64,000 bases of DNA from Pectobacterium polonicum (lineage in GTDB: Bacteria; Pseudomonadota; Gammaproteobacteria; Enterobacterales; Enterobacteriaceae), in assembly GCF_005497185.1 (NCBI RefSeq), contig NZ_RJTN01000020.1, positions 1 to 64,000 of the forward strand, written 5' to 3'. Every line of letters begins with the position of its first letter. The first letter of the stretch is position 1. Of the stretch, positions 47,577 through 59,162 are shown piece after piece. The notes under the pieces are model-generated. The model saw only the letters and a list, made by a program, of their open reading frames with translations. It did no database searches and was not told the DNA's origin. The position numbers and the translations under genes are program-made.

Positions 47577-49643
47577 ATGGTGCATAAAAAATTACTTCTC
47601 AGCGCGACGGCTTTACTATTCAGCATTTATTTCCCCCACGTCGAAGCTCAAGATGGCGACAATAAGCAACAAGAAAATGGATTCATGAACCCTCCTGTAC
47701 TGGCTGAGTCTTCGACAATGCCGTCAGGAACGCTTTATCAAAGAAAAATCAACGAACCAGCTCAGCCTCATCTTGGCCGAGAGCGGGCTTTAGACTTGAA
47801 AGTGCAATATACCGAGGGGCTCATTCGTAACCCGGCACAAGGCCATCCAGATAAAGTGCGCTTGCGTAGTTATAGTGGCCCCCATGTCGATCCTTACCAC
47901 CCTTTTATAGCCCCAACCATTGAAGCCACGCCGGGTGATACCATCAGAATAAGGCTCGATAATCAACTTCCCGCTGAGCCTGAATGTGCCCAAAAAACGA
48001 AAGATATTAATATCCCACACTGCTTTAACCGTACCAATCTACATGGCCACGGGCTTTGGATCAGCCCAACGGGAAATAGCGATAATGTTTTGTTATCGAT
48101 TAACCCGGGTATGAAGTTCGAGTATGAATATAATATCCCCAGCGATCACCCAGCCGGAACATTTTGGTACCATCCACACAACCATGGCTCAACGGCGATT
48201 CAAGTTGGCAGCGGTATGGCCGGTGCGCTTGTGATTCGGGGGGATCGCATGCCCACCGAGGCCTCAAACGGCGATATTGATACGTTGCTTAAGACTACGG
48301 ACGGCAAGCCATTTCCTGAACGCCTATTGGTCTTTGAACAAATTCCCTATGCCTGTCTCAAAGATGGCAAGCTGAAGAAAAAATCAGATGATTCAATTGA
48401 TTGGTCATGCGCCCCCGGAGAAGTTGGTGAGGTCGTTTCTTACGAACAATTCAAACCAGGCTCATGGGATGACTCAGGGCGTTTTACTACTGTCAACGGC
48501 CGGGTAAGACCTATTTTTGCCAATGCTAAAGCAGGTCAGGTTGAACGCTGGCGCTTGGTTCATGCCGGGGTGCGTGAGACGATAAAAGTAGAGTTTCGCA
48601 AGCTCGATACCCGTGATTTTTTCTCTCGGGAGAAAACACTTGGCGCGGAAAATCAGGATCGATTTGTACGCGAACTCTGCACAGGCTCGCCGGTTCCTTA
48701 TGTTGTCATCGCCGCTGACGGGTTGACGATGCCTCAAGGACAGGTTCAAACCAATACCACACTGCAACCCGGATATCGTCATGATCTCCTGGTCAATTTC
48801 CCCGAAGACGGCCTCTATTGTATTGTCAATCCACCAGTAAAAGCCGCAGATAACGTCTCGCGCGAAGACAAAGCACGATCGGTTTTGGGTTTTGTCAGAG
48901 TTAAAGGCGGGCAGTCAATAGCAGACCCTATCACATCAACCACTCAGCAATTAATCACGCAAGCACAAAAAACCTATCAGCCAGCCAAACTGGCTAAAGA
49001 AATCATCAGTAGTTTGGAAGATGGGCTCAAACTGACCAAATTCATTCCCCATCCGCCTATCACAGATAAAGAAGTCAGCCATGTTCCGCCGCAGGAGTTG
49101 GTGTTTTACATTGATGTCACGAAAAAGCCCCCAACGTTTGAGGTGGGTAACTCATTTTCTGTGGTAAAAAATAGCGATGGCTCCTACAGTCCTAAGGGCG
49201 CGGCCCCCTATTCCCCGACCCAGATAGATCGCCCATTAGTGCTAGGAACCGCTCAGGAATGGCAATTACAATCCTATTTTGTCAGCCATCCTTTCCATAT
49301 CCATGTGAATCCCTTCGAAATTATTCAGGTCCTCGATCCAGATGGTAATGACGTAAGCTTGCCGGGCGCAAAGGAATCGGATGGCAGTATCTCGCAATAT
49401 GCTGGTCTGAAAGGTGTATGGAAGGACACGCTATGGATAAAAAGCAATATCGATGGGGCGTTGGAATCCACAGACGCGCCAAAGGGCACATACAAAATAT
49501 CTATTCGTACACGCTATGAACGCTATATCGGCGAGTTTGTACTGCACTGCCATATCCTGGATCATGAAGATCAGGGCATGATGCAAAATGTCGTGATTGG
49601 GCTTTCTGATGGTGGAGGCGGGATTGCACAAGGTCACCATTAA
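47577..49643 (+). CDS. Secreted multicopper oxidase
   Basis: 688 residues, with a signal peptide (KKLLLSATALLFSIYFPHVE, residues ~4-23). Copper ligands are complete: HGHGLW near 155 and WYHPHNHG near 198 (T2/T3 sites), HPFHIHVNPF near 577, and HCHILDHEDQGMM near 658 (T1 and trinuclear sites). Inserted segments make it longer than CueO (~516), so it is another branch (laccase or bilirubin-oxidase-like). Substrate unknown: phenolics, metal ions or plant-derived compounds are possible for a plant-associated host. It lies alone between the tRNA and proA. Confidence 0.9.
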   Translation: MVHKKLLLSATALLFSIYFPHVEAQDGDNKQQENGFMNPPVLAESSTMPSGTLYQRKINEPAQPHLGRERALDLKVQYTEGLIRNPAQGHPDKVRLRSYSGPHVDPYHPFIAPTIEATPGDTIRIRLDNQLPAEPECAQKTKDINIPHCFNRTNLHGHGLWISPTGNSDNVLLSINPGMKFEYEYNIPSDHPAGTFWYHPHNHGSTAIQVGSGMAGALVIRGDRMPTEASNGDIDTLLKTTDGKPFPERLLVFEQIPYACLKDGKLKKKSDDSIDWSCAPGEVGEVVSYEQFKPGSWDDSGRFTTVNGRVRPIFANAKAGQVERWRLVHAGVRETIKVEFRKLDTRDFFSREKTLGAENQDRFVRELCTGSPVPYVVIAADGLTMPQGQVQTNTTLQPGYRHDLLVNFPEDGLYCIVNPPVKAADNVSREDKARSVLGFVRVKGGQSIADPITSTTQQLITQAQKTYQPAKLAKEIISSLEDGLKLTKFIPHPPITDKEVSHVPPQELVFYIDVTKKPPTFEVGNSFSVVKNSDGSYSPKGAAPYSPTQIDRPLVLGTAQEWQLQSYFVSHPFHIHVNPFEIIQVLDPDGNDVSLPGAKESDGSISQYAGLKGVWKDTLWIKSNIDGALESTDAPKGTYKISIRTRYERYIGEFVLHCHILDHEDQGMMQNVVIGLSDGGGGIAQGHH

Positions 49644-49762
49644 TAGGCAACCTTAGCATTTTTAATAAATAAACGACTGTAAACAAGGGGCTCATGGCTT
49701 GTCTTCCTGACTCACCGCGAGCTCCCTTCGATTAGCTCAACCTCACGGCTGAACAATCAACA

Positions 49763-51016
49763 TTACATACGAATCAAATCGTCGCCATAACCAATCCATT
49801 TATAGGTGGTCAGCGCTTCTAGCCCCATCGGGCCACGCGCGTGCAGCTTCTGGGTACTGACCGCCACTTCCGCGCCCAAACCAAACTGGCCGCCGTCGGT
49901 GAAGCGTGTGCTGGCATTGACATACACCGCCGAGGAATCCACCTCACGCACGAAGCGTTCTGCGTTGCTTAAGGAGCGCGTCAGAATGGCATCGGAATGC
50001 TGCGTACCGTGCTCGCGAATATGCGCAACCGCTGCATCCAGATCGTCCACTAGCGTGACATTCAGGTCATTAGAGAGCCATTCGTCATTGTAATTAGCGT
50101 CTTCCACTGCGACGACACTTGCTGGGCCACCGGTCAGATAAGGCATCGCTGAAGGGCTGGCGTGAAGCGTGACGCCCGACGCCGCCATTTTCTTGCTCAG
50201 TTCTGGCAGAAAACGGTCGGCAATGCTCCGATTGACCAACAGCGTTTCCAGGCTGTTACAGGCGCTAGGGCGCTGCACTTTAGCACTTTCAATGACGGTC
50301 AGCGCCTTATCAAAATCGATGCTGTCATCGGCATAGATATGACACACCCCGATACCGCCAGTGATGACCGGAATCGTCGATTGTTCGCGGCACAGCTTAT
50401 GCAGACCTGCACCACCGCGCGGAATCAGCATATCCACGTAGCGATCGAGCTTCAGCAGTTGGTTGACCAGTTCACGATCCGGGCTTTCAATCGCCTGTAC
50501 CGCAGCGGCAGGCAGGCCGCACTGCGACAATGCCTGCTGAATCACTTTTACCGTCGCTGCATTGGTGCGGTACGTCTCTTTGCCACCGCGCAGAATCACC
50601 GCGTTACCGGTTTTCAGGCACAGGGACGCTACATCAATGGTGACATTCGGGCGCGCTTCATAAATCACTCCGACCACGCCGAGCGGCACACGGCGACGTT
50701 CCAGCTTAAGCCCATTATCCAGCATACTGCCGTCAATCACCTGCCCTACCGGATCGGTCAGGCGACAGACCTGACGCACATCGCTGGCAATCGCACTCAG
50801 CCTTTCCTGCGTTAAGAGCAGACGATCCAGCAACGCTTCGCTCATTCCATTTTGGCGCGCATCGGCTAAATCCAGCGCGTTAGCCGCCAGAATCGTCGTA
50901 CTCTCGGCTTCCAGCAAATCCGCAATCGTCAACAGCGCACGATCTTTCTGCGCCGTACTCAAAACCGCCAACTGATAAGAGGCCGCTTTTGCCGCTTTAC
51001 CCATTTGTTCAAGCAT
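49763..51016 (-). CDS. proA: Glutamate-5-semialdehyde dehydrogenase
   Basis: 417 residues, the size of E. coli ProA. It reduces glutamyl-5-phosphate in proline synthesis. Active-site Cys in [12 protein letters not shown]; dinucleotide site stretch [18 protein letters not shown] ([20 protein letters not shown]). Ten nt after proB in one operon. Confidence 0.97.
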   Translation of the reverse strand: MLEQMGKAAKAASYQLAVLSTAQKDRALLTIADLLEAESTTILAANALDLADARQNGMSEALLDRLLLTQERLSAIASDVRQVCRLTDPVGQVIDGSMLDNGLKLERRRVPLGVVGVIYEARPNVTIDVASLCLKTGNAVILRGGKETYRTNAATVKVIQQALSQCGLPAAAVQAIESPDRELVNQLLKLDRYVDMLIPRGGAGLHKLCREQSTIPVITGGIGVCHIYADDSIDFDKALTVIESAKVQRPSACNSLETLLVNRSIADRFLPELSKKMAASGVTLHASPSAMPYLTGGPASVVAVEDANYNDEWLSNDLNVTLVDDLDAAVAHIREHGTQHSDAILTRSLSNAERFVREVDSSAVYVNASTRFTDGGQFGLGAEVAVSTQKLHARGPMGLEALTTYKWIGYGDDLIRM

Positions 51017-51026
51017 CGCGAACTCC

Positions 51027-52130
51027 TTAATTGATAATCATGTCATCGCGGTGGATAGCTACCGGACCATATTCGTAGCCAAGAATATCGGCAATCTGTT
51101 GAGAATGATGCCCGGCAATCATACGCAGCGCATCGCTGTTATAGCGCGTCACAGCATGTGCCACATCACGGCCCGCCAGGCTGCGAACGCGGATCACTTC
51201 ACCACGAGAGAAATTGCCTTCCACCGTGCGAATACCTTTAGGAAGCAGCGAACTACCACGTTCAAGGATTGCAGAGAGCGCGCCGTCGTCGACGGTAATT
51301 TCCCCCGCTGGGGGCGCACCAAAAATCCAATGTTTACGACTTTCCAGCGGCGCATCAAGTGCATGAAAACGCGTTCCAACCGAAATATCGGCAATCACAT
51401 CGCCGATCACGCCCGGCTTGCTGCCAGCGGCAATCACCACGTCGATACCGGCGCGGCAGGCCACATCGGCAGCCTGTAATTTGGTCGACATGCCGCCCGT
51501 TCCGAGGCCAGATACGCTATCCCCTGCGATACTGCGCAGTGCATCGTTGATGCCAGTCACTTCACGGATCAGCTCAGCATCAGGATTATTACGCGGATCG
51601 GCGGTAAACAGCCCGGCCTGATCGGTCAGCAGCAGCAGCTTATCTGCATCGGCCAGAATCGCTGCCAGCGCAGACAGATTGTCGTTGTCACCGACCTTGA
51701 TCTCAGCGGTAGCAACCGCGTCGTTTTCATTAATCACCGGAACAATGTTGTTATCCAGCAGCGCCCGCATGGTATCGCGCGCATTGAGGAAACGTTCACG
51801 ATCTTCCATATCGGCACGCGTCAGCAGCATTTGCCCAACGTGAATGCCGTAAATGGAAAACAGCTGTTCCCACAGTTGAATCAGGCGGCTTTGACCCACG
51901 GCAGCCAGCAGTTGTTTAGTCGCAATGGTGGCCGGAAGTTCGGGGTAACCCAAATGTTCGCGTCCGGCGGCAATCGCCCCCGAAGTAACAATAACAATTC
52001 GATGCCCTGCCGCATGTTGCTGCGCACACTGGCGCACCAGTTCAACGATATGGGCACGATTAAGACGACGCGAACCGCCGGTTAGCACGCTGGTGCCCAG
52101 TTTCACAACCAAAGTCTGGCTGCCGCTCAT
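51027..52130 (-). CDS. proB: Glutamate 5-kinase
   Basis: 367 residues from ATG 52130 ([20 protein letters not shown]), equal to E. coli ProB; the upstream start at 52154 is not needed. Amino-acid kinase domain 1-~250 ([39 protein letters not shown]) followed by the PUA domain ([20 protein letters not shown]). First, proline-inhibited step of proline synthesis. Confidence 0.97.
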   Translation of the reverse strand: MSGSQTLVVKLGTSVLTGGSRRLNRAHIVELVRQCAQQHAAGHRIVIVTSGAIAAGREHLGYPELPATIATKQLLAAVGQSRLIQLWEQLFSIYGIHVGQMLLTRADMEDRERFLNARDTMRALLDNNIVPVINENDAVATAEIKVGDNDNLSALAAILADADKLLLLTDQAGLFTADPRNNPDAELIREVTGINDALRSIAGDSVSGLGTGGMSTKLQAADVACRAGIDVVIAAGSKPGVIGDVIADISVGTRFHALDAPLESRKHWIFGAPPAGEITVDDGALSAILERGSSLLPKGIRTVEGNFSRGEVIRVRSLAGRDVAHAVTRYNSDALRMIAGHHSQQIADILGYEYGPVAIHRDDMIIN

Positions 52131-52253
52131 AATTTCTCTGCCGTTAGATGTCAAAAAGTAAGAATAAGGAAAACGTTGTAGCAGGACAGACGCGTTATGC
52201 CAACAGGCACAACGCGAAAACCTGTGAATAAATCGGGGAACGTCAAGGAAGCA

Positions 52254-52628
52254 TCACGGTCGTGCGGTAAGCGTACAGGCGGGTTCCAGCGAGTGCAGCA
52301 GTTTCTCCAGTCGGACATGAAAAGCCTGTTTGGCATTCTCCACCTGTTCCATCACAGCTTTGTCCTTAATTTTTTCCTCACGCCAGTTGCCTTGTTTATC
52401 AAACAGACCGTAGTGATACTTATAGGCAAAGACTTGACCGGTATCTTCCAGGTTTAGCCACCAGCCCCAGAACTCCCGTTGTTCTGGCGCGGGCTTGATG
52501 TTGACGCAAACCGCCAGACAATCAAAGAAGAACGCGCTATCCTCGCACTGCGCTTCACGTATATAAGGCCCCAACGCCGTAAAATTTTTCATGAGTCGGC
52601 TTTTGGAGTGTCCACTCGGTAACATCAT
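52254..52628 (-). CDS. crl: Sigma factor-binding protein Crl
   Basis: 124 residues from ATG 52628 ([20 protein letters not shown]). Very close to E. coli Crl in the core ([40 protein letters not shown]). It favours sigma-S holoenzyme formation. The frame to 52682 extends too far upstream. Confidence 0.95.
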   Translation of the reverse strand: MMLPSGHSKSRLMKNFTALGPYIREAQCEDSAFFFDCLAVCVNIKPAPEQREFWGWWLNLEDTGQVFAYKYHYGLFDKQGNWREEKIKDKAVMEQVENAKQAFHVRLEKLLHSLEPACTLTARP

Positions 52629-52810
52629 CTGCGATCTCCTTTGGTTGAACTTTCTTTTTAGCAGAGAATGGCAATTTATCAACTACCTGCATGACAACTC
52701 ACGTCTCTCCCTCTTGTTCGCACAGGCTTTCCTGAAAAAGCATTGCCGCTCGACACGGAGTATTCAATACTCTGGTCTCTTCATTTCCGTTAATTGAGAA
52801 GTGACACCTT

Positions 52811-53146
52811 ATGCCACATTGTATCGCCGAATATTCGTCAAACATTGATGTAAATGCCCTGCTCCCTGCAATCTATCGCGGTGCGCTCGAATCCGGTTTG
52901 TTTGCCAGTGACGGCAGTGACATCAAAGTCAGATCCCTTGCTTACGATAACTATACGACCGGTGGTGAGCGAGCCAGCTTCATTCATGTGGCAATCAAGG
53001 TGCTTTCAGGGCGGACGGGAGAGCAGAAAAGTAATCTCTCCAATCTGGTACTTCAGAAGATCGAAGCGCTTGGATTGAAGAATCTGTCGGTTACGGTTGA
53101 AGTGATTGATATGGACAGACTTTGCTACGCCAAAAAGATCCTGTGA
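52811..53146 (+). CDS. 5-carboxymethyl-2-hydroxymuconate Delta-isomerase family
   Basis: 111 residues, CHMI/tautomerase family: MPHCIAEYSSNIDVNALLPA with catalytic Pro2 after Met removal, then YDNYTTGGERASFIHVAIKV. In E. coli HpaF acts in homoprotocatechuate breakdown; here the gene stands alone, so the substrate is uncertain. Confidence 0.85.
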   Translation: MPHCIAEYSSNIDVNALLPAIYRGALESGLFASDGSDIKVRSLAYDNYTTGGERASFIHVAIKVLSGRTGEQKSNLSNLVLQKIEALGLKNLSVTVEVIDMDRLCYAKKIL

Positions 53147-53226
53147 TCGACGGCGATTATCTGGCAGGAGCAGCGGTCTGTGTAGCGGAAATTCGCCTGC
53201 ACAGACCGTGGGTTACGCCCGCTCTT

Positions 53227-54474
53227 CTACACTTTATCCTGCAACCATCCGCTGATTTGCTGTAGTGCGCGGTGGAAATTCTGGTACACCGGCGAGAAAT
53301 TAACTGGCAGTAGTTTCCCTTGCGCAGATGAGTTCACAATCAGGCTGGCCTCTTCTTTCGGGCATAGCAGATCGTTATCCCAGTAGCCTGCCAGCATCGG
53401 CGTCGGGCAGCGGCGTCCTAGCAACCCCTGTGTTTTCAGCGAATAGCGCCCCAGCTCAGTTTTCAGCGACGCATCCGTCGAGTACGGCATACCCAACCGG
53501 CTCGCCAGCACATCCATAAACATATCCGGCACTTGCTGCTGACGAGTAGGATCGCTTAACAGATGGTGTACCACCGGGCCGAGACAGGCTACGCCGCGTA
53601 GGCGCTGCGATTCCAGATACGCCAGCCGAACGGCAATATTGGCACCAAAGCGGAAGCCAAATGCCGCAACGCGGGTGTGATCGATCCACGGAACATCCGG
53701 CAGTGCGCGCAAGACCTGCTGGTGCAGAAAACTGGAATCCTGAGTCAACTTCCAGCGGGAAGAAAATCCGACAGACGGGACATCAATCGTCAACATCGCC
53801 ATGCCCGCTGGCGCAAAATAGTCCTGAAACAGGCGATGATAATCGCTCTGCAACATTTCCAGACTGCCGCACATCAGAACGGTAGGGAAAGGTGCCTTGC
53901 CTTGCGATGGCATATGTAAAAAGCCAGTCAGTGTCCCGCCGCCCGTAATCGGGAAGGTCAGTTCCCTGAGTTCATAAGGCAGGTATTTTGCGGCTTCTTC
54001 ATAAGCGCGATTTGCCAGCGTTTGCGCCTGTTCCGCCAGCTCATCGCCTTTAATATGCGGATAGGCGGCAATGCTGTAGAGGTTGGCAGCATTCAGCCAG
54101 CACTGCCCGATTTGCGCGTCATCTTCACTTTCCGTGGCCCGCTGCTGCCAGTCTGCGCCCTGCTTCGCCCATTCATAAATCCAGTTACCGCCTCGGTAAC
54201 CGATCACCGTGTCGAGCAACTGCTCATTGCTTCTGTCAGCCTTACTGGCAGCAATACGTGACAGCACGTCTTCGATTTCCCACGGATCAACACCACGCCA
54301 AATCCACATCAGCCGGTTAATCATCCGATACCAGCTGCGGGTTTTTTCGCCTTCCAGCGTAGAATGCAGCCCCTGCACGTCCTGACTATTTCGCGTGCGT
54401 CTGACTAACGTCGAGGTTTCTGGATGTTTGAAAGAGGGTTTGAATAGCGTTTCAGACAGGTTAGCTTGCGCCAC
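53227..54474 (-). CDS. frsA: Esterase FrsA
   Basis: 415 residues, alpha/beta hydrolase of the FrsA (YafA) type: [55 protein letters not shown], ending in [20 protein letters not shown]. In E. coli it binds EIIA-Glc and influences fermentation/respiration. Synteny with crl and gpt supports the name. Confidence 0.95.
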   Translation of the reverse strand: MAQANLSETLFKPSFKHPETSTLVRRTRNSQDVQGLHSTLEGEKTRSWYRMINRLMWIWRGVDPWEIEDVLSRIAASKADRSNEQLLDTVIGYRGGNWIYEWAKQGADWQQRATESEDDAQIGQCWLNAANLYSIAAYPHIKGDELAEQAQTLANRAYEEAAKYLPYELRELTFPITGGGTLTGFLHMPSQGKAPFPTVLMCGSLEMLQSDYHRLFQDYFAPAGMAMLTIDVPSVGFSSRWKLTQDSSFLHQQVLRALPDVPWIDHTRVAAFGFRFGANIAVRLAYLESQRLRGVACLGPVVHHLLSDPTRQQQVPDMFMDVLASRLGMPYSTDASLKTELGRYSLKTQGLLGRRCPTPMLAGYWDNDLLCPKEEASLIVNSSAQGKLLPVNFSPVYQNFHRALQQISGWLQDKV

Positions 54475-54630
54475 AGCAGCCTCCGTTAATGTAAACCGCT
54501 GTTAGCGGACATCAGACGACATCTTCGTCATCCGCTAAAGTGTAACGAACTCAGGCCACGGAAGACAAATGCCAACGGCAGAAACACACGATCGGATCAA
54601 TTGCATCGATCTCGATAGCGTAGAAACAAC

Positions 54631-54653
54631 AATGCCCGGCTAAACCGGGCATT
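54631..54653 (-). terminator. gpt terminator
   Basis: AATGCCCGG TTTA(one-base) CCGGGCATT-type perfect stem on the minus strand after the gpt stop; the T-tract is interrupted (GTTGTTT). Confidence 0.7.
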
Positions 54654-54680
54654 GGGGGAAATCGATATTCGCTCTGACGA

Positions 54681-55139
54681 TTAACGGCCAGACAAAGGCG
54701 GAACAAACACCACGCCCATATCCCACGGCTGTTCAATCCAGGTATCCTGCGGGATATCAATCACGTAGTCATCAACCAGCGGTTGACCAGCAGGTTTGGC
54801 GAAAATGGTCACAAAGTGCGCTTTCGGGTACATATCACGAATCGCCTTTGCGGTACCGCCGGTATCAACCAGATCGTCAACCACGATAAATCCTTCGCCA
54901 TCTCCCTCGGCGCGCTTGATCACTTTCATTTCACGCTGGTTGTCATGGTCATAACTGGAGATGCAAACGGTATCAACGTGACGAATGCCAAGCTCACGCG
55001 CCAGCAGCGCGCCAGGAACCAAACCACCGCGGCTGACGGCAATGATGCCTTTCCATTGATCGGCTGGCAGTAAACGCTGTGCCAGTTTACGGGCATGAAT
55101 TTGCAACATATCCCAGGTTACGACGTACTTTTCGCTCAT
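54681..55139 (-). CDS. gpt: Xanthine-guanine phosphoribosyltransferase
   Basis: 152 residues, the E. coli length. PRPP loop [21 protein letters not shown]-terminal [20 protein letters not shown]. It salvages guanine, xanthine and hypoxanthine. Confidence 0.97.
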   Translation of the reverse strand: MSEKYVVTWDMLQIHARKLAQRLLPADQWKGIIAVSRGGLVPGALLARELGIRHVDTVCISSYDHDNQREMKVIKRAEGDGEGFIVVDDLVDTGGTAKAIRDMYPKAHFVTIFAKPAGQPLVDDYVIDIPQDTWIEQPWDMGVVFVPPLSGR

Positions 55140-55469
55140 AAAATATATCCCAGCCGAATGAAAACCGGCTTAAGTTGAGTCTGAGGGGGGAAAAAGGTTG
55201 CGCGAGATTATAGATAGCCAACAACATAAAAACCAGTTTTTCTCAACGTGAGAACCGAGTTTTTCCTGATAACCTGCGCCCTGCCGAGCCTGCGGATTCA
55301 TATTGCAGCGGGAAAAATAAGCGGGGACGACGGCAATTTCCCCTGCTTTGATGGAAAATGATATTCTGTTGCGACACGCCATATTAAATGGCTAACCACG
55401 ATTAACTTTTAACCTATAGCCCTGCCCGCCAGAACGCGAAGGCTGGCCGCTAAAAAGGAGACTGCAATA

Positions 55470-56930
55470 GTGTCTGAATTGTCTCAACTTTCCCCCCAGC
55501 CTCTGTGGGATATTTTCGCTAAAATCTGCTCCATCCCGCACCCTTCTTATCATGAAGAGGCGCTGGCTGCGCATATTTTGGAATGGGCTAAAGAGAAAGG
55601 CATCTATGCCGAGCGCGATCAGGTTGGCAATATTCTGCTGCGCAAAGCGGCAACCGCAGGCATGGAAAATCGTAAACCTATCGTGTTGCAGGCGCATCTG
55701 GACATGGTGCCGCAGAAAAACAACGATACCGTACACGATTTTATTACCGATCCGATCCAGCCTTACGTTGACGGTGAATGGCTGAAAGCGCGCGGCACCA
55801 CGCTGGGCGCGGATAACGGTATTGGTATGGCTTCTGCACTGGCGGTGCTGGCCGACCCAAGCGTCGAGCACGGCCCGCTGGAAGTGCTGCTGACCATGAC
55901 CGAAGAAGCCGGTATGGATGGCGCGTTTGGCCTGCAACCTAACTGGCTTCAGGGCGAAATCCTGATCAACACCGATTCGGAAGAAGAAGGCGAGATCTAC
56001 ATGGGTTGCGCAGGCGGTATTGATTTTATTACCCGTCTGCCACTGGCACGCGAAGTACCGCCAGCCGGTTACCAAACGCTGAAGTTGACGATTAAAGGTC
56101 TGAAAGGCGGCCACTCCGGCGGCGACATTCATTTAGGTCTGGGCAACGCCAACAAACTGCTGGCGCGCTTCCTGTTCGAGCAGGCGCAAGCGCTGGATAT
56201 CCGCATTCTCGATCTCAACGGCGGTACGCTGCGTAACGCGATTCCGCGTGAAGCCTTCGCCACGCTGTCACTGCCTGCTGCGAACGTCGAGCAGTTGAAA
56301 GCGCTGAGCCAGGACTATCTGGCAGTATTGAAGAATGAGCTGTCAGCCGTTGAGAAAAACCTGACCGTGGTGGTGGAAGCCAACGACAGCAACGAACACC
56401 CGTTGACGCAAGACAGCCGCGATCGTCTGCTCGCATTGCTCAACGCGACGCCGAACGGCGTGATCCGCATGAGCGACGAAGTCAAAGGCGTGGTGGAAAC
56501 CTCACTGAACCTCGGCGTTGTCACCATGGAAGACGACCATGCAGAAATTATCTGCCTGATTCGTTCCCTGATCGACAGCGGCAAAGACGCCGTAGTGGGT
56601 ACGCTGACGGCGCTGGGCGAATTGGCTGGCGCAAAAACATCGCCAAAAGGTGGCTATCCAGGCTGGCAGCCGGATGCGCATTCACCGGTCATGGCGCTGG
56701 TTCGCGAAACCTATCAGAAGCTGTTCAACAAAACGCCGAACATCATGGTGATCCACGCCGGTCTGGAATGTGGCCTGTTCAAGAAACCGTACCCAGACAT
56801 GGATATGGTTTCCATCGGGCCGACCATCACCGGGCCACACTCCCCTGATGAACAAGTGCATATCGGCAGCGTCGATCTGTACTGGAAATTGCTGACAGCG
56901 CTGCTGAAAGCGATTCCGCCGCGCGCTTAA
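55470..56930 (+). CDS. pepD: Cytosol nonspecific dipeptidase (aminoacyl-histidine dipeptidase)
   Basis: 486 residues, GTG start at 55470 (AAGGAGACTGCAATA upstream). M20 metallopeptidase motifs: LQAHLDMVPQ (zinc His and Asp), GADNGIGMA, MTEEAGMDG, and HAGLECGLF near the end. Splits dipeptides, including carnosine-type. Divergent from gpt. Confidence 0.97.
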   Translation: MSELSQLSPQPLWDIFAKICSIPHPSYHEEALAAHILEWAKEKGIYAERDQVGNILLRKAATAGMENRKPIVLQAHLDMVPQKNNDTVHDFITDPIQPYVDGEWLKARGTTLGADNGIGMASALAVLADPSVEHGPLEVLLTMTEEAGMDGAFGLQPNWLQGEILINTDSEEEGEIYMGCAGGIDFITRLPLAREVPPAGYQTLKLTIKGLKGGHSGGDIHLGLGNANKLLARFLFEQAQALDIRILDLNGGTLRNAIPREAFATLSLPAANVEQLKALSQDYLAVLKNELSAVEKNLTVVVEANDSNEHPLTQDSRDRLLALLNATPNGVIRMSDEVKGVVETSLNLGVVTMEDDHAEIICLIRSLIDSGKDAVVGTLTALGELAGAKTSPKGGYPGWQPDAHSPVMALVRETYQKLFNKTPNIMVIHAGLECGLFKKPYPDMDMVSIGPTITGPHSPDEQVHIGSVDLYWKLLTALLKAIPPRA

Positions 56931-56950
56931 TCGCGTAGTCGTAAAAATCA

Positions 56951-56979
56951 GGGCGGCGCATAGACGTCGCCCTTTTTTA
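56951..56979 (+). terminator. pepD terminator
   Basis: GGGCGGCG / CGTCGCCC stem with one G-T pair and TTTTTT, 21 nt after the stop. Confidence 0.88.
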
Positions 56980-56996
56980 TCCTCAACTGAACAGCT

Positions 56997-58055
56997 TTAT
57001 CCCCAATCAAACACCAGCTGTCGCTCAATTTGCGGGTCGAGCAGCGTCACATGTAGCCCAACCAGCCGGACGCCTCTGGATTTACGCCGCTCCTGCCAGG
57101 TTTGCTGAGCAATCTTCAACAGATCCTGTTTATTCAATACTGGCCACACATGTTCCTGCGTGGTTTGCTGAAAATCATCAAACTTAAGTTTGACGCCCTG
57201 ACGCGCAATATGCAGATCGGGCTTCACCCGTTTCAGGCGGACTTCCAGCTCCTCATAGAGCTGTTCAATCAGGTTTTCACACTGTTCCCAGTCGTGGATA
57301 TCCTGTGCCAGCGTCTTCTCCACCCCGACCGACTTCCTCAGCCGATCGGGTGAAATCCGTCGTTCATCGATCCCTTGACAGCGCTCCCACAGCACGCGGC
57401 CAAACTTGCCAAACTCTTTGAGCAGATCCGCCAGCGCATACACTCGCACATCGGCACAGGTATGCAGGCCACGCTCTTCCAGCCGTTTCCCCGTCACTTT
57501 TCCGACGCCGGGAATCTTCTCTAGCGGCAGCGCAAGCAGGAAGTCATCCACCTGCTCCGGTGTAATCACATATTGTCCATTCGGCTTATTTAACTCAGAC
57601 GCGACCTTCGCCAGAAACTTGATCGGTGCTATGCCCGCCGAAGCGGTGAGATTCAGTTCATTCACAATCGTTCGACGGATTTCTTCGGCAATACGTGTCG
57701 CCGAACCGTTGCAGTGCGGGCTATCAGTAACGTCCAGATAGGCTTCATCCAGAGAAAGCGGTTCGATCAGTGAAGTGTAGCGGGAGAAGATCTCTCTGAT
57801 TTGGCGCGAAGTGGACTTATACACCTCCATGCGCCCCGGTAACAACGTGAGTTGCGGACACAGGCGCAAAGCGGTTGCCGTCGCCATCGCGCTGCGGACG
57901 CCGTAGCGTCGGGCAGGATAGTTAGCGGTACTGATGACGCCACGTCGATCGGCGCTTCCACCAATCGCCAGAGGAATATCGCGCAGACGCGGGTTATCAC
58001 GCATCTCAATTGCTGCGTAGAAGCAGTCCATATCAACATGAATGATTTTGCGCAT
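56997..58055 (-). CDS. dinB: DNA polymerase IV
   Basis: 352 residues from ATG 58055 ([20 protein letters not shown]), GGAGG 5 nt upstream. Y-family motifs: Asp8 in [19 protein letters not shown] (catalytic Asp-Glu), and the HhH stretch [20 protein letters not shown]. Translesion polymerase of the SOS response; an ideal LexA box lies 18 bp upstream of the start. Confidence 0.97.
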   Translation of the reverse strand: MRKIIHVDMDCFYAAIEMRDNPRLRDIPLAIGGSADRRGVISTANYPARRYGVRSAMATATALRLCPQLTLLPGRMEVYKSTSRQIREIFSRYTSLIEPLSLDEAYLDVTDSPHCNGSATRIAEEIRRTIVNELNLTASAGIAPIKFLAKVASELNKPNGQYVITPEQVDDFLLALPLEKIPGVGKVTGKRLEERGLHTCADVRVYALADLLKEFGKFGRVLWERCQGIDERRISPDRLRKSVGVEKTLAQDIHDWEQCENLIEQLYEELEVRLKRVKPDLHIARQGVKLKFDDFQQTTQEHVWPVLNKQDLLKIAQQTWQERRKSRGVRLVGLHVTLLDPQIERQLVFDWG

Positions 58056-58072
58056 ACTGGCCTCCGATAACA

Positions 58073-58088
58073 CTGTATAAATATACAG
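58073..58088. promoter_or_regulatory. LexA box of dinB
   Basis: CTGTATAAATATACAG, a perfect CTGT-N8-ACAG palindrome upstream of dinB. Confidence 0.93.
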
Positions 58089-58129
58089 ATCAAAATCAGT
58101 ATAGACAAGCTGCGCGATGCCTGCGGCGT

Positions 58130-58930
58130 TTACTGCACGATAAGCATAACCAGCTTAACTTCGCCATGCCCGGCAGGATGGAAAGTCTGTTGATGATAGG
58201 CGATATCGCCAAGCAAAGGATGATGAAAACGTCGCTCACCGCCTTCACGGGCGGTAACTGCCTGCTGCGACCACCAGAGGTTGAACTCGCGGCTTTCTTC
58301 ACACAGCGCCATCACGATTTGCCGGACGGACTCGGTAGGCGCGTAATAACTTGATTCCGCACGAAACTCCGCCACCACGCGTTTGGCTCGTTCCGGCCAG
58401 TCCACCACCAGCGATCGTGCCAATGGGTTAAGAAACATGAAACGCAGTAGATTCGGCTCAGGCTCACTTTCCAGCCATCCGGCAAACAGCTGTTCCGACG
58501 GCGCATTCCATGCCAGCATATTCCAGCAGCCATCCAGAAGATATGCCGGGCAAGTAATGTGATGCAAGCTGGCAGCAACCTGTGCATCCAGCGATGTGGC
58601 CCGATTCTGTTTCTGCGGGTCCTTCACACCAGCAAGGCTAAAAAGGTAGTCGTGCTCGGCGGGCTCCAGTTTTAACGCCTGCGATAAACGCGTCAACGCG
58701 GATGCCGAAGCAGACACATCACGCCCCTGTTCAATCCAGGTATACCAGGTGGTGCTGATTCGGGCGATTTGCGCCAATTCTTCGCGGCGTAATCCACTGG
58801 TGCGCCGCCGCCCAGAGGCAGGCAGACCGACCATTTCCGGCGTAGTCCGCTCACGCAGCGCACGTAAGAAAGCTCCCAGCGCTTTTGGACCACTCAGTGA
58901 ATTGGCAGACATAAACGTATTTGCAGACAT
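58130..58930 (-). CDS. XRE-family regulator with MmyB-like ligand domain
   Basis: 266 residues (start at 58930; 58912 is possible). HTH ~20-85 ([40 protein letters not shown]). The C-terminal part ([40 protein letters not shown]) is the MmyB-like PAS-type sensor that binds fatty acids in related proteins. Divergent from the methyltransferase, which it may control. Confidence 0.9.
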   Translation of the reverse strand: MSANTFMSANSLSGPKALGAFLRALRERTTPEMVGLPASGRRRTSGLRREELAQIARISTTWYTWIEQGRDVSASASALTRLSQALKLEPAEHDYLFSLAGVKDPQKQNRATSLDAQVAASLHHITCPAYLLDGCWNMLAWNAPSEQLFAGWLESEPEPNLLRFMFLNPLARSLVVDWPERAKRVVAEFRAESSYYAPTESVRQIVMALCEESREFNLWWSQQAVTAREGGERRFHHPLLGDIAYHQQTFHPAGHGEVKLVMLIVQ

Positions 58931-59162
58931 CAGTCAGGCGTCCTTTTCATCCCGTTCGTATAGACAGTTTACGGTGACAACAGCATCAATAAAAACCGTG
59001 CTAATCAAACAGGGAGTATTTTATACCCGTATAAATGCTCATATTGTACCCGTATTTTTCTCTCATTATAGTGTTCTCAGACCAAGGTCTTCTTTATTGG
59101 CAGGCGCGCCGCCGTTTAACCCATGATGAAACGAAAGCAATTCAGAGAAAGCGAGAGCAATA

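Noticed and set aside
50162..50815. 217-codon plus-strand frame under proA
   Set aside because: Antisense shadow of proA.
55392..56132. 246-codon minus-strand frame under pepD
   Set aside because: Antisense of a well-conserved gene; high GC gives long shadow frames.
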